Assembly (NCBI GenBank): GCA_039881145.1
Contig: JAYKKI010000015.1
Coordinates: forward strand, 26,526,001 to 26,590,000
Source of the DNA: Druceiella hillmani
Lineage: Eukaryota; Arthropoda; Insecta; Lepidoptera; Hepialidae
Direction: 5' to 3'
Length of the DNA: 64,000 bases
Below the pieces are notes generated by a model that was not told the DNA's origin, did not search any database, and saw only the letters and a program-made list of their open reading frames with translations. A program made the translations under genes and the position numbers. This document shows, piece by piece, positions 1-12,063 of the stretch (the first letter of the stretch is position 1; each line of letters begins with the position of its first letter).

Positions 1-514
1 GTTTTACAGTTTCGCAACTTTTTATGAGGATGGATATATTTTCACCATCCACACCTAACTTTTCTCAACAAACAAAATAACTTACTGAACATCTGCTAAT
101 ATAAATACACTGATGGATAACTTGACAAGACTCGCGATCAATAAATATCTCTCCAGATAGTCTCGACTCCCTCCGTCATATAACTTCCACCCACAGGTTT
201 AACATATTCTTTCTCTCTGAACTACTCACAAAGCCAACTTCCATTTGCGCACACCGTAAAAGCAAAAGTTTGAAACTCGTCCTTTATCATAGAGCTGGGT
301 CTGAGGAAAAAGTCCGGTTTTATTACCAACTTACCGCAACGACTACGCATGATCACACTACGCGACGACGAGCTAATTATTATTTTAATAAACTTAATTA
401 TCTTTTTCAAATAATATAATTCTCAAAGGATGCAAATTTTTCCAATTTATACACATTAATTTTTATTAATATTAAGGACAATCGTAATTGTTGCTTCGAT
501 TATATGTTCGTAGT
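1..514. other. Non-coding AT-rich stretch
   Basis: No reading frame here looks like a protein. A slightly more GC-rich patch at about 320-375 has no recognisable motif. Confidence 0.5.
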
Positions 515-516
515 TA

Positions 517-720
517 TGTTTCATTTTATTTATTTATTTATGTACTATATTGTATACAGTTGATACACATGGTCGACTTATTGTTACGAAAGTAATTTCT
601 TAACGCCAGTCCAGCCTCGTTCGGCCGAGCGGCCGGGAATCGGACCCAGATCCACGCGGTGCACAGTGCCGTCGAAGACGTATAACTTCTGGTCAATGCA
701 ACACACCATGGCGACGATTT
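517..720 (-). mobile_element. SINE-like retroposon, copy 1
   Basis: Read on the minus strand, a GC-rich head is followed by a shared tail. The head holds a match to the RNA polymerase III B box (GGGTCCGATTCCCGGCC, complement of 631-647). The tail ends in an (ATAA)n run (complement of 524-540), as expected for LINE-mobilised retroposons. The tail contains a small hairpin (580-596) and is clearly related to the tail of a second element at 10417-10610. The A box is not convincing. The head also has an open frame on the minus strand, so a host exon is a weaker alternative. The shared tail is seen directly; the SINE label is inference. Confidence 0.5.
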
Positions 721-1488
721 TATTATTTTTTATGTTTTCAGCCTCTCCTTTCATATGTCATATCATCAAACACAGTAGACGTTTATAAATAAAATATTAG
801 TTCATTTATTTGTAAAACTGTGTCTACCACGTACGTAAATTCCATTTCCACATATTAAGTAAGTAACAAGAAAAAATTAACAATTATATTTCTCAGTTTG
901 TTCGGTGTGGAAATGCCAAAAGCGGAAGGCAACAATTATTGTGTTGCTCTTCTACCAGCCGTTGTGTTTATTTTGTTTGTTCGGACTTCCAAAGGCGCAA
1001 AATCGTCCATGTTTGCTGACATGGAATACAATATATTAATAATACGCGGAAGTGAGGATGGCTGTGTATTGTTTAACTTCCCGGCGGTTCGAAACTTTTA
1101 ATATTGCTTGCTAATAATACGGGGAGAAATAAAGCATTAAGTTCGGAATCGAGACTAGTTTACAAACGTGGGTGTGAATCTATTGCGGAAGTGAGTCATT
1201 GTTAGACTCCTTTTAGCTTCTTACCAAAAAAAAAGTTTTATTTTAACGTTACCTTATATGTTTTTTAAAACTAACGGTTAACCAGCAATTTATTTTTTTC
1301 AGTATGGTTTTCCAGTATTAAATAATATTCGCATTATTCGATGGGAATTAGCGACATGTGAGGATGGAAGATTGTGCCAAAAATATATTTTTTGTTTTCA
1401 AATAAATTAGACATCACTTTGTGAAAATAATACAGTAAGAAATCGTTAAGATTTTTTACGACAATGAACATTGCCCCGTAAATCGACT
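721..1488. other. Non-coding stretch with one unconvincing reading frame
   Basis: A 67-codon frame at 898-1101 (plus) uses a non-ATG start and resembles no family I know. Nothing else is visible apart from short A and T runs. Confidence 0.4.
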
Positions 1489-1584
1489 TATTGTGGTATT
1501 TTTTTTCATTTGATAAACTTACGCCGCATTATTTAATAATTGGCGTAACGATGTTTCTTACCCAAATTTATTAATACCACAATA
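1489..1584. repeat. Short inverted-repeat unit, MITE-like
   Basis: TATTGTGGTATT at 1489-1500 is the exact reverse complement of AATACCACAATA at 1573-1584. The interior carries a second, shorter pair around ACGCC and GGCGT. At about 96 bp it could be a small MITE or a chance fold-back. No target duplication is obvious. Confidence 0.35.
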
Positions 1585-1859
1585 CGTATGAATGTCTCTT
1601 CCGTCAACATTTATAGTTTACACGCAGTAAGTATACGCAGAAGTCATATTTCGAGGGATTCGTAATCTTTTAGTATAAAAATATTAATATTATCTTTTAA
1701 ACGTTTAAATATATTGCCTATTATATCTTTCACATCAAAATATCTTCATGTAATTTAGAATTATTTTCAGAGCTTTCGTATAAATTTTAGAAAAAAAATA
1801 TTTTTGAATCCTTATAACTTGCTGCTTCAAATGATATTCCATTATCGAGTGGCATAAAA

Positions 1860-2045
1860 TTAAAAGTTCTTTACTTTCCTCCTATAAAATTTCCGTACGA
1901 ATATTTTTGAGTGTTAAATATTGAAATACATGGAGATCGATAGACAGATTGTAAGTTTCTAGGTCGAACGATTTCTGATAAAATTTCGCCGGAAATAGAA
2001 TTTTACATAAAATTCAATAATAAAGAGTGTTTTTAATTCTTATTG
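1860..2045 (+). repeat. Dispersed AT-rich repeat A, copy 1
   Basis: This stretch aligns by eye with 3915-4070. Shared blocks are CTCCTAT.A.ATTTCC.TA, then AATATTT.TG.GTGTTA..TATTGA, then GAAGTTTCTA (here GTAAGTTTCTA), then TTTCTGATAAAAT. The blocks keep order and similar spacing. It is a diverged interspersed repeat without coding potential, probably from an old transposon. Confidence 0.6.
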
Positions 2046-3617
2046 GTTACTGTTTTAATTGAAAATCCACGCAATGCAAGAAGCTTAAAAAATCGAGTAC
2101 ACTATTTGCCCCCTTTTAAATAACTTTATAAATCTTTTTTAATTTGTACTATTTTTCATATATATTAGTAAATATATTGAAAAGTTCCATAAATGGTTTA
2201 TCGCTTTTCCAAATTTTAAGGTTTTACGTCAGATGGTTTCTAAAATCGGCCATGACATGCCGATAAATACGTGAACGATCTGTTCTTTCCTTTTGAAGCT
2301 TGGAGCCCTAATTAGTATTATTTAGTTCATCCGCTTACAGGTCAAAGACAAATCCATAAAATAATAATATGGTTTTACAACAAAGTTAAACACTAATTCG
2401 ATAGACTTTTGTGACTTACGTTATTACGTCGATTTGTATCACAGAATTTTATTGAGGCTTTTTTTATTTTCTGTTGGCATAAGAAATACTCTATTCTAGT
2501 TTCTACTTTCTAATATTATATAGCTCAAAAATGAGGATAAGGAAATACAGATTACCTCCCAACTTTGCAATAATTTGCTATTTATGTAAAACTAAACTGC
2601 GCTTTTATATAATTTATATTTCTGGGATCGAAATTTAAGATTATATATATTATGAGAATACTATAAGAATCTTTTGGGCTTCCAACAAAAAAAACATTAA
2701 AAAAAAAAAAGATATAAAAAAAAAGATAACTACTATAAACACATTTAAAAAAAACTCTGTTATGGCGTTATTTAGTAGTTGTGTAAAAGCAATTACTTAA
2801 ATTATTATAAACAAATTTATTAAAAAAGGTTTTCTAAAACAATAACTATTTTATAAACAAAATATCATGAATACATGACGAAAAAACTTTAAATATTCCT
2901 TTACCTGATGTACTATTTAAACAGTACTTAACTTTCCTATAAACGTAAAAATCGTTCGGAAAAAGTATTGATTACGCAATGATTTTTAATTTTTCTTTGT
3001 TGCATATCATTTGGGTTGCTCGTTTGATTTTTCAGCTAGAGTAAAACTGATTTAATAAATTGTGATAAATTCGTTTAAGTGATCAATTGCAAAATATATT
3101 AAAAAAAAGGCATAAATATTTCATAATTTATTTTTTCATATCTCGTATAAACTTGTACAAATATTTCATTTATATCATACTCTCACGCCAAGAAGGTATC
3201 TCGTCATCTATAGAGATGAGATATCATGTTTGCTCTAATTAAACGAAATTTTTCGCAATGTACGTCCTATTACATGGAAATATTAACATATCGTATTTCG
3301 TACAAAATTGAATTTCATAAAAGGAAATTTCAGGGCATCCCATGGTAGGAGGAAATTAGCAAATAACCTTAAATGTTACGCCATATTACGTGAAGATATG
3401 TAATTGACCTACTATGAAAGTGACGAATGTTTATGTTAATAACAAAATATTTTTATTAACAAATATTTGCAGTTGACAAAAAAAAAATTGTTTATTCGTA
3501 AAACATCATAGAAAGTGATAACAAAAAACTAATAAATGAGACTAGAACTCAATACGTAATATTTCCTTCCTATATATAAATATTATCGATCCTTTCACTA
3601 TGGGAATTTGTCTAGTG
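2046..3617. other. Non-coding AT-rich stretch
   Basis: Only poly(A)-rich low-complexity tracts are visible (for example 2688-2750). No frame, RNA gene or element is supported. Confidence 0.5.
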
Positions 3618-3679
3618 TATATATATATATATGTGTGTGTGTGTGTTTGTTTGTGTGTGTATGTGTGTGTGTGTGTGTG
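3618..3679. repeat. (TA)n/(GT)n compound microsatellite
   Basis: A run of TA dinucleotides passes into TG dinucleotides with a few interruptions. Confidence 0.9.
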
Positions 3680-3904
3680 ATTTTGTCTAGTATAACTTTG
3701 GCAGACATAAAAACATTATAACTTTTTAAAATGTAGGAAATTTGCAATCACCGCAAATATTTGAAAAACTTCTAACAATGTTGTTTCTCATAATTTCTTA
3801 GCATTTGGGATCAACTTGCGTCTTATGAATATTTTCAACAATTTCGAAAAAGGTTTCTGAAAATTGATACCCAATCGAGGCTCGAAATTAAAAAAGAAAC
3901 CTAA

Positions 3905-4085
3905 AGACCTAATTTGGCTCCTATGATATTTCCATATAAATATTTCTGGGTGTTAGCTATTGAGGAATATGAGAGTTGATTTAATTTATGTCTATGCGAA
4001 TTTTGAAGTTTCTACTTCTAAACTTTTCTGATAAAATAGACTGCCACCGACTGATTTTTACGTTTATCAAAAACAATGAAAGTAC
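3905..4085 (+). repeat. Dispersed AT-rich repeat A, copy 2
   Basis: Same ordered blocks as the stretch at 1860-2045: GCTCCTATGATATTTCCATA, ATATTTCTGGGTGTTAGCTA, TTTTGAAGTTTCTACTTCTA and TTTTCTGATAAAAT. Point changes and small indels separate the two copies, indicating an old insertion. Both lie in the same orientation 2 kb apart. Confidence 0.6.
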
Positions 4086-4202
4086 TGCACTAGCATCCAG
4101 GAAAGGGTCATAAAAAGAAGTGAAGAAGGATATTTCAAAAATCTTAGTGGTAAAATATTAATAAAAACGGAGTATTCAACAATAAATATATCACGTGCGT
4201 AC

Positions 4203-4292
<90 letters not shown>
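4203..4292. repeat. (AT)n microsatellite
   Basis: About 90 bp of almost uninterrupted AT dinucleotides with one ACAC interruption near 4251-4254. Length is likely polymorphic. Confidence 0.95.
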
Positions 4293-4298
<6 letters not shown>

Positions 4299-4975
4299 TT
4301 TCAAAGGCTTGTAAAATCCAAAGAAAGCATCTTAGTGACTACGAGGTTAGGACATATTTGTAAATACTTTTGTAATAACTGAGAGATGTACATGGTTTTT
4401 ATTTAATACAATTTATAATTATTTAATTAGAAGCTCCGGCAGCAAATATAACTTTAATGATTCAAAATTATATATGGGTATTAGAATATAAAAAAATATA
4501 TTAAATTTACTGTAGCTGTTCCTTATGTACATGAGTTTTCTCAATATTTTTCGAACAAAAAATGTATTACTTTAATCGCTCTTAGGAAACTCAGGAGAAT
4601 TTTTATTATAATTAAGTTTACCGATTTATAAATACCATCATTACGTTTCAACTTTTACTTATTAGTTTCACGAGAGAAAATATTTATTTGAAATTAATAA
4701 AAAAAATATCAACGGATTTGAAGTTTGAGTAATAATGACAAATATAATAACATTATATAGTAAATAACATTTCAAATCAATTGTTATTTAAATTGAAATA
4801 TAAGTCTAAGTAGATTTCCCAATAAACAAAACACTCGTAGATTGGGAAAATAAAAAAAATTATTTTAACTACAATTAAACTTATAAATTTTTTTATTTAT
4901 ACTCGTAGTTATATTATAAATAATAAAGAATATATTGAAAATTTCAAAAGCTAATTTAAGATTTCAAATATTTTA

Positions 4976-5230
4976 CTTTCTCATATCATTGGGTAATAAA
5001 ATTGGCACTTCTGTTTTCAAATTTATACTATGTGGCGGGCGAACATCGAGAAAATTAAAAAATTCCTTTGGAAAATTCACTACTCCACTTTGATTCATCA
5101 CGAAGTCGATGGAATTGTATGTCACTATTTGACCTGCGATTCTATTTAGAATGATGTTCTTCATATTGTGTACGTCATATTTAGCCACTAAAATGGCTCT
5201 TTCGCTAAAGCACGCGTGATTTCGATAATT
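4976..5230 (-). pseudogene. Helitron PIF1-like helicase relic
   Basis: An 80-residue stretch, the C-terminal part of a 134-codon minus-strand frame (4973-5377), matches the end of the PIF1-type helicase of Helitron rolling-circle transposons. The block order is as known for the family: SERAIL, then NIILNRIAGQ, then TYNSIDFV, then VNFPKEFFNFL, then RPPHSINLK and VPILLPN. Intact Helitron proteins run to well over 1,000 residues with a Rep nuclease domain; only this scrap remains, and the frame ends soon after at a position where CNGTRL would be expected. The N-terminal 50 codons look unrelated. Family assignment rests on recalled consensus, not on a search. Confidence 0.72.
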
Positions 5231-5875
5231 GTTTCGATGCCTTAGAAAACTAATTCTTCTTATGAATTCACGATGGTGCAGAAAATTGATGGTAAGGTGA
5301 TTTAAAAAAAAAGAAAAGAAAAATATAAATGATAATAAAAATCTTTGTAAAAACACGCGCGTATTCAAATGCAACAATGTGTCAAACTTTCAGGTCATTC
5401 GACTAAAAACTTTTTAAGTTTTCCGAGCACAAAGATATGTGAGTTGAATTTTTATATATAAAGATGATACTTGATACATGAATCTTATTCAAACCTAAAA
5501 ACACAATGCCACATAAACATTGCTTTATCGAAGGAACCCTTGTCGTTACTACCTATAACGAACCTCTAATATGATCCATCCGTAATTTTATTCCCTACAT
5601 TTTTATTTATTATGTTCATTCCTTTTGATGTTCCTTCAATGCCTGCTGTAATTCAACTAAAATACCAAAACCAAGTAGAAATCCTTGAAAAAAAATGAAT
5701 AGCAATTTCTTTCGGGACGCATATTCAATTATTTTACCATACGGGAGATTCATCCATATTTCTTATATTTTTTTTCTTTTACCGTAAATATTCTAAATTC
5801 ACAAACAATAAAGTGATTTTTGAAGACATTTGATGTGAACATTTATTGTCGAAATCAGTATTAAACTTACTTTTT

Positions 5876-6190
5876 GCTCGATGTGACAAAATCACAACAT
5901 TCGTCGTGCTGCACTGAACATGTTGTGGGTTTACATGCCATACATATTTGGTATAGTATAACAGCGTGCCCTCGAGATTCCATTACTAAACATTTAACAA
6001 ATATCGCACGGAAAATATACCGATAAAACGTAACCATCCATGGGACGCTGCCTGGGGCGAAATACACAAAGCCTGATTGCTTAACCCTCTGCCCCACACA
6101 GTATCGGCATATAGAAGGGCGGGTGACAAAACAAAAATTTCGACATCGAGGGTGGCTTGATTTAAACGAGAGGAATAACTCTTGATTCAT
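5876..6190 (-). other. Possible unrecognised exon, cysteine-rich C-terminal part
   Basis: A minus-strand frame starts with ATG at 6190 and runs 107 codons in a locally less AT-rich patch. Its last residues hold a cysteine cluster (C-x2-C-x4-C-x6-C-C). Just before the stop it meets a good splice donor (AAAAA|GTAAGT on the minus strand), so the frame may continue into another exon. I do not recognise the protein. There is no convincing signal peptide, and the upstream acceptor is unclear. It could be a chance frame. Confidence 0.2.
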
Positions 6191-7130
6191 ATGTAATCAG
6201 CAGTACTTTATCTTACCTAAACTGTTACTGTAGATCACCCAAACATCGGGTAAGACTTCAATAAATTATCGTTTCTCGAAACGAAACAGAAGTTTTGGAG
6301 TACGTAATAGAATTTTGCGACGCTACATTTGAATTGATAAACACGTCGAACGTTATAATCGTCATAAGTCGCTATTTATCTTGCGATCGAAGGGGGCACC
6401 CCTTCGTAGAGCTTCGTCATCGTAGAGCTATCTTTGATGCTATAGCAGTATGTATATTCATAATACACAGGATGTATATTCAACATCCTTTTACCCTCTC
6501 TGTTTAATGAAGCAGTCTCAGTTTTAAGCGTTTCACTTTGTTCAAAGTGGCAACAGGAGGGGAATAAATAGTGAATGGGAGATTATTTCTATCAAAAATA
6601 AAATGATAGCGACATAAATCTATATGACCTTTACATATTTATAATATTCCAAAGAGATTACGAAAATTTTACTGTGTTTGAAAGAAGAATATTCCAAAGC
6701 TTGATTATTTTAAATTAATTTTATAATATTGTATGAAATTTTTAACAATTTACGTTTTTCAACTTTGTTTTTATTGCGTTTGTTTGATTTTGTCAGGATT
6801 AAAATGTTGTAACATTTATTTGTATAAAAAAACGACGTTAGACTTACAATGGTATAAGAGAGATATGAGCTCATCTGGAACCTCATAGTCGGTACATCAT
6901 AGACGGGTCTTTCTTTCGGGAATTTCTTCAGTTACTTATTTGCATTACCGATCATTTCCCTGAATGCAGACACAATTTCAAAGCTTCTAATCGAATGATT
7001 ATTTTAATTTCTGCAATACTAATAGTAGGTTATTGTAAAGCTTTGCCTCGAATATTAATTTTGGACAGTATGTCGTACCAACTAACTTTGGAGGTAATGA
7101 TTTTGTAAAAAGTTAGCTTAACAGAAATTT
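6191..7130. other. Non-coding stretch
   Basis: A 70-codon frame at 6295-6507 uses a non-ATG start and matches nothing I know. No repeat or RNA gene is visible. Confidence 0.4.
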
Positions 7131-7166
7131 TAAGCCCTTTCAAATTTATAAGCCCTTTCAAATTTT
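7131..7166. repeat. 18-bp tandem duplication
   Basis: TAAGCCCTTTCAAATTTA is followed directly by a second copy differing only in its last base. Confidence 0.9.
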
Positions 7167-7199
7167 AAATTATATTTTATTTTATAATATTATGCTGTA

Positions 7200-7246
7200 A
7201 CAGAGCGACAGACAGTTTCCTTTTTCAGACCCTAAAAAGCTTTCGT
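7200..7246 (+). repeat. Degenerate 'GACAGACA ... CCCTAAAA' repeat fragment
   Basis: GAGCGACAGACAG, then TTTCCTTTTTCAG, then ACCCTAAAAA have the order of the common lepidopteran-type interspersed repeat seen more clearly at 30330-30427 and 59280-59345. Heavily eroded. Confidence 0.4.
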
Positions 7247-7440
7247 AGCTTCAACTTTCTTTGCTTGAGAAAAACGAATCTAACACTATTGAAACATGTT
7301 CTTTGTTTGAGATAGTAAGTGGGGTTTTATACTATAGAAAAGTAAAAATGAACAAACTCAGTTTGAATGTAAGGACCGACATAACTAGTAACACGAGACT
7401 GAAAATTTTTGGCGCAAGTAATGTGACTATTTAATATATC

Positions 7441-7494
7441 ATCAAGAGATAAAATCTGTTTAATAAGATCAAGAGATAAAATCTGTTTAAAAAA
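7441..7494. repeat. 27-bp tandem duplication
   Basis: ATCAAGAGATAAAATCTGTT followed by TAATAAG is repeated at once, the second copy ending in AAAAAA. The near identity indicates a recent duplication. Confidence 0.9.
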
Positions 7495-8568
7495 ATTGCC
7501 ACTATCAGGCAGGTGATTTTTAGACTTCCCTTTTAGCTTCTTTTCCCTATTACCTTTTTATACTAAAAACAAATAAATTGAATTATTTTTATAATCAGGA
7601 CAACCCATTATTTTTGCATTCAATTTCAATTTGGTTAACGAAATTTTAAAATACCAATTCTTCCATTTAAAATACCATTTTTTAAATGGAGACATTTTTG
7701 ACGTTCATTAAATGCACTGTATTTTTTTCATGACGTTCTATATTTATGGATAAGTATTGCCAACCTTAGCAATCCATTTTATTATTGAAAGCAGTAAATT
7801 GTAATTAAAAAGTTTAATGTAAAAACAATAAAGAGAATCATTTGATTTGGAATATGCGGGCTGGTCGTTTGTAAAGGTTTCGATATTTGATAATTTCTTT
7901 ATAAAATATGCGTCTTACAATGAACTATCTCTGATCAATTTGTACGTGATCTACTAAACATACTCAAAGATTATCAGATATCACTTGAGGCCATTATGCG
8001 AGATTACTAAACGCATCTTTGTCAATCTCTTCCACCGGCAGATCGGCACATTCAGCGAAATAAAATCCAAGTATTATCGACAACGGTCAATCACGCTCTT
8101 CAAAAGGTTTTTGTTTGTATATTCGGATGTCAAAACAACTTGCCATAAACAAGAAAAAGCAAATAGGATCAGTATCATACTAATTATTCTGTCACAAGCT
8201 TGGTAATACGAATAGGTAAACCGATAAATAAATAAGACATATGAACTATTGCAGAAGTCAGCCTTTTAGTGAATGATTCTCGTGAGCTAGTAGAGTACAC
8301 ATTGCAATTGCATAATGTATTTACAGATTATTTCCAAAGAAATTTTTAAAAAGTTTCAATATTTGAAGCAAAAATGTTTTCCTTGGGATTGCATACTTTA
8401 TTCAAATTCATGATCTCCACTTATGCTCGCGGAGATACAAAAGGTTTTTATTCCAATAATTTTAAGTAGTTGTGTATTTATGAAACTTTTGAAGATTAAA
8501 TAGTCGTAGTCGGCAATTTACTTACATATTAATCGAAAGGTAATTAATTATATTACAGCGAAACTCAC
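7495..8568. other. Non-coding stretch
   Basis: No supported gene. A 73-codon frame at 7985-8206 has a non-ATG start and no family features. Confidence 0.4.
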
Positions 8569-8641
8569 CAGGGGAAAAAATCTTTCCATTTAACTATTCC
8601 TAAGCCACGATCCGGGTCGTATTGAAGCTCCTCCACGGATT
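8569..8641 (-). other. Candidate short coding exon
   Basis: On the minus strand a 73-nt segment is bounded by an acceptor-like TGCACTAG at its 5' end and a strong donor, CCCTG|GTGAGT, at its 3' end. One of three frames is open throughout and reads SVEELQYDPDRGLGIVKWKD followed by FFP; the other two contain stops. It has mixed-GC codons inside AT-rich flanks, and the peptide composition is protein-like (acidic, with Trp, Tyr and Gly). I cannot name the protein. It could be a true exon of a minus-strand gene spanning this region or a transposon-derived scrap. Confidence 0.33.
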
Positions 8642-10086
8642 CTAGTGCATTCAATTAATTTAAAAAGGAAAATTTTAAAGTTTCGGCAAAATAATTCACA
8701 ACAAATTAATTCCAACGAGAGAGAAAATCATAACAGCTTTCAAAAACTTAATACAAGTGTTGCCATACGAACTTATTGTCAGCTAGGTAGAGTACACCGC
8801 TAGACGAGGAAGCGTTTTTTGTGAAAGTTGGCAGATGATAGTACACAATTCCTAATCCCTGTAAATATACTAGCATTTGTATTTTTAACATATTTCTTAT
8901 ATATTTTTGTGGAAATATTGATTATTTTTCAATTTTGTAGTTAAACCTATTCATCCAAGTTTTACGTACTATATGACGACTTATATATCATTTATGAAAA
9001 GATGAAAAAAACATTATATTATGTTTCTTGGCTTTGATTTTGCTCGGAAAGTTGCGAGCGCGAGGAATGTCGTCAATTTTGACTAACCATAAGCGTGCAA
9101 TGCTCCAATAATAAATATTATCGCAGAATACACAGGGTGTTATTGAATTAGTTTGCTAGAACAAAATTAGTTTATTATTTGTTTGTACGCCACGCCCTTT
9201 TTAGGAAAGTTGTTGTATAGGATGAATACACTTAGTTTTAAATAAATGTCAACCCCTGTTTCATCACTCAGTATGTATTTAATAATATTCATTTGAATAT
9301 ATATTGATAATTAACTTAGTGACCGACCGCAATTACATAGAAATTATTATTCCTCTATTTGTCTCCCTCGTTCGATTTTTGTGGATGTATTTTTGGTAAC
9401 GAAATCGTAAAATATTCTGACTGATGAACTTTAAAAAAAAATTGTGTTGTGTGAGATCCGCAATGAATTTCCATGAAAACCATATTGGGAATTTTCTAAC
9501 TCTTTAAGAATAGGTGAGAATATAATCGGCCGTGCGAGGGAACTTTCCTTTGTATGTTTACGTCAACTACTTTAAGGATTTCTACGTGGAGTTTATTAGT
9601 CGTTACAACAAAACAAATTCTAATGGGAAATTGTTGCCCTTAGAAATCCAAAGCGTGCTACAAGGCCTCTCTGCGCCAGTTGCCATATAGTTTTTAAGTT
9701 CTCATTACCTTATACGTAAATAGTTAATGTGTTTAGCAAATATAATTATGTTCAGAACACGAAACAATTTATTATTGACTTAATAACATAACCCAAGGTA
9801 AATTTTTGACGGACTCTAATTTATTTTTGTAAAAAAGGAATATTGGCACAGTAGTCATAAGACAAACCTGGTTCAAATTGTTCGTTTTATATGTTAGTTA
9901 TTACACATTATATAAGAATACTTTATTTTATTACTTAGGATTTTAAAATACGAAATGTGAGTAATGAGAATATAAATAGAATTTCTAGAAAATAAAATAA
10001 AGTAATAATAGTTTGACGTAATCCAAAATATTATATTGAAATACCATAAAATGGGCTTACAACTGTTCACTATAGCAATTACTGCT
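8642..10086. other. Non-coding stretch
   Basis: No frame, RNA gene or element is supported. A GC-richer patch lies at about 9045-9110 without visible motifs. Confidence 0.4.
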
Positions 10087-10113
10087 TATATATATATATA
10101 TATATATATATAT
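10087..10113. repeat. (TA)n microsatellite
   Basis: Thirteen uninterrupted TA units. Confidence 0.9.
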
Positions 10114-10384
10114 TCTAAATAAAGATGGGACTCCGTACAGATAACTGAGGAATAAAAGAAGTCTTAATCTTATTTTTCAAGTAAGCTGTGTAAAATTCAG
10201 AAAGAATGGGGCAGTAAAATTTAAAATAAATTTTCAGCAAAAATTAGTTTGAATGAGATGTGTTGAGTAGTTTTTAAGATACGGGATATTTTCGACAGGG
10301 ACGCAGCAGTAACTTCGTTTTTCATAGACTTAAAAATACAAACTTATAAGTTCAATATTATTTGGTGCTATGGGACTAAACGAG

Positions 10385-10401
10385 CGCGAGTCCGACTCGC
10401 G
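10385..10401. repeat. Small GC-rich hairpin
   Basis: CGCGAGT and ACTCGCG are exact complements separated by CCG. It lies just outside the tail of the second SINE-like copy. Confidence 0.6.
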
Positions 10402-10416
10402 AAGTCACTTGACCGG

Positions 10417-10610
10417 TTTTATTTATTTATTTGCTTTAATATTTCTACTTGATACCTATGTCGGACTTATTGCTGCGAAAGCAATCCCTTACATTCAACT
10501 ATAACATCAGTCCAGCCCCGCAGTTGCATTATTTTGGCGATTCGTGCCGATTAAATCAGGAGTGTACAGCCACAGATAGATTATTCATTTTATTATCAGC
10601 CCCAACACAA
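10417..10610 (-). mobile_element. SINE-like retroposon, copy 2
   Basis: On the minus strand it carries the same tail as the element at 517-720: GGCTGGACTG, a hairpin ATTGCTTTCGCAGCAAT (10469-10485), AAGTC.GACAT, TATCAA and an (ATAA)n end (10417-10432). The head is more diverged, with GGCACGAATCGCC where copy 1 has the B-box-like GGTCCGATTCCC. Both copies lie on the minus strand. Copy 1 differs at the hairpin yet keeps it pairable through G-U-type pairs. An 81-codon plus-strand frame across it (10449-10694) is incidental. Confidence 0.5.
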
Positions 10611-12063
10611 GGCACATTTGGTAAACGGATAGAATTACTTATAAACTGTGTTAGTTGTTTTTATTTTTTAGTTGTTGTTTTTTGCTCTTATTAAACGACT
10701 TAAAAAAAGGAGCTGTGTCAAATGTACGTACCGTAACAAAAGGAGAAACCTTTCTTGACCGACACCATCCTCAAAAAAAATTGTTAACATACCTACCTGA
10801 GATTTTGATTTTGAAATCATTTTGTGCACATTGTGATACTTGTTATTTTTTCCTTCCAAATTAATCGTATTTTTATTTATTCGTCATTTTAAGTGGTGTA
10901 CACACCTACCTACATTTTGGATACGATTTAATTTTTATTTTATTATTTAATTGAATATATGTTATTTAAAGATTGATAGGGTACATAAATTGCTTATCTT
11001 CTGCTTTGAGATAAGAGTATTTAGTACTTATGATGATAATTTATTCATTTGCCATAATTTTCTTAATTAAGAAAATATTTTAATGCCTAAAATGATGACA
11101 GCATTGTTTTACGTATTATTATTATATATATTAAAATCGCAGAGTATTTCAAAGATTTCGACTTTAATACTTCTGTCAGCGGAGTAAGTAAATTGCATTA
11201 ATACTATGCCTGGGTTATGGAATAGCCCCTTTCTCTTGACGTAGAAGATCGATATTGGTTTCTGTTCATTTTTCATCCTTGCTGCTTGCAATTATTTTGA
11301 AAGTAGTTGAAGATTGGAATACATGTGACAAAGTCTTAATATTTTATTTTAAATTTATGTAGTTTATGTATACACATATATTTTTTATTGTCTTATTCAG
11401 AATCAATGCTTTTATTGTTTGTACGCATTATTGTTTTACGCTTCAGTACCAAAATTATAGACCCTTCGTCAAATGATGCCCATCCATTATTCAATTCATG
11501 GGTCAAGATTCCATATATAACTGTCCACTTAAAGTGATTGAATTTTATACAGTGAAATTAATAATATTTTTTATAGAGCCTGATACCCAGAGAGTTTACT
11601 TATTTTGTACCTTCCTTTCCTAATGTTTGACTTTATAATGGTTCGGAACCTGAAAAGTGAATAAAATACAATACAGTCATGAACTTCTTTTGTCCAATGA
11701 ATTAGCAATAACTGGTTAAAAATAATAGTTTCATTCGAGTCAAGTGAACTTAGTTAATTTAGTCAGAATGACCTAAATAAAATATTCAGTATGTACTTTA
11801 AGCTGCTAGTATATGATTTACGTTTTGCTTATCCAATGCACTTTATTGGATAAATAACATGTAAAACGTATGTGATATTCAAAAACGACAAAATGAATAA
11901 GCATACAATGTGACAAGGAACGCGGAGCACAACCGACACGAAGCATAATGATCGATGGGACAATTCAAGTAAAAGCCGAAAATTGTAAACTCCACATTAA
12001 ACATCATCAAATAAATTTTAATGGATTATCACGAAGCGTTATTTGAATATTCATCTTCCGACA
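10611..12063. other. Non-coding AT-rich stretch
   Basis: No gene is supported; short frames here have low-complexity composition. The 20-bp palindrome at 11057 is listed separately. Confidence 0.5.
11057..11076. repeat. Perfect 20-bp palindrome
   Basis: ATTTTCTTAATTAAGAAAAT is self-complementary over its full length. It may be fortuitous in such AT-rich DNA. Confidence 0.9.

Noticed and set aside
631..647. Possible tRNA gene from the B-box-like sequence
   Set aside because: No cloverleaf or anticodon arm can be drawn around it; a SINE-like head fits better.
7131..7494. CRISPR-like direct repeats
   Set aside because: These are adjacent duplications with no spacers, in a eukaryotic sequence.
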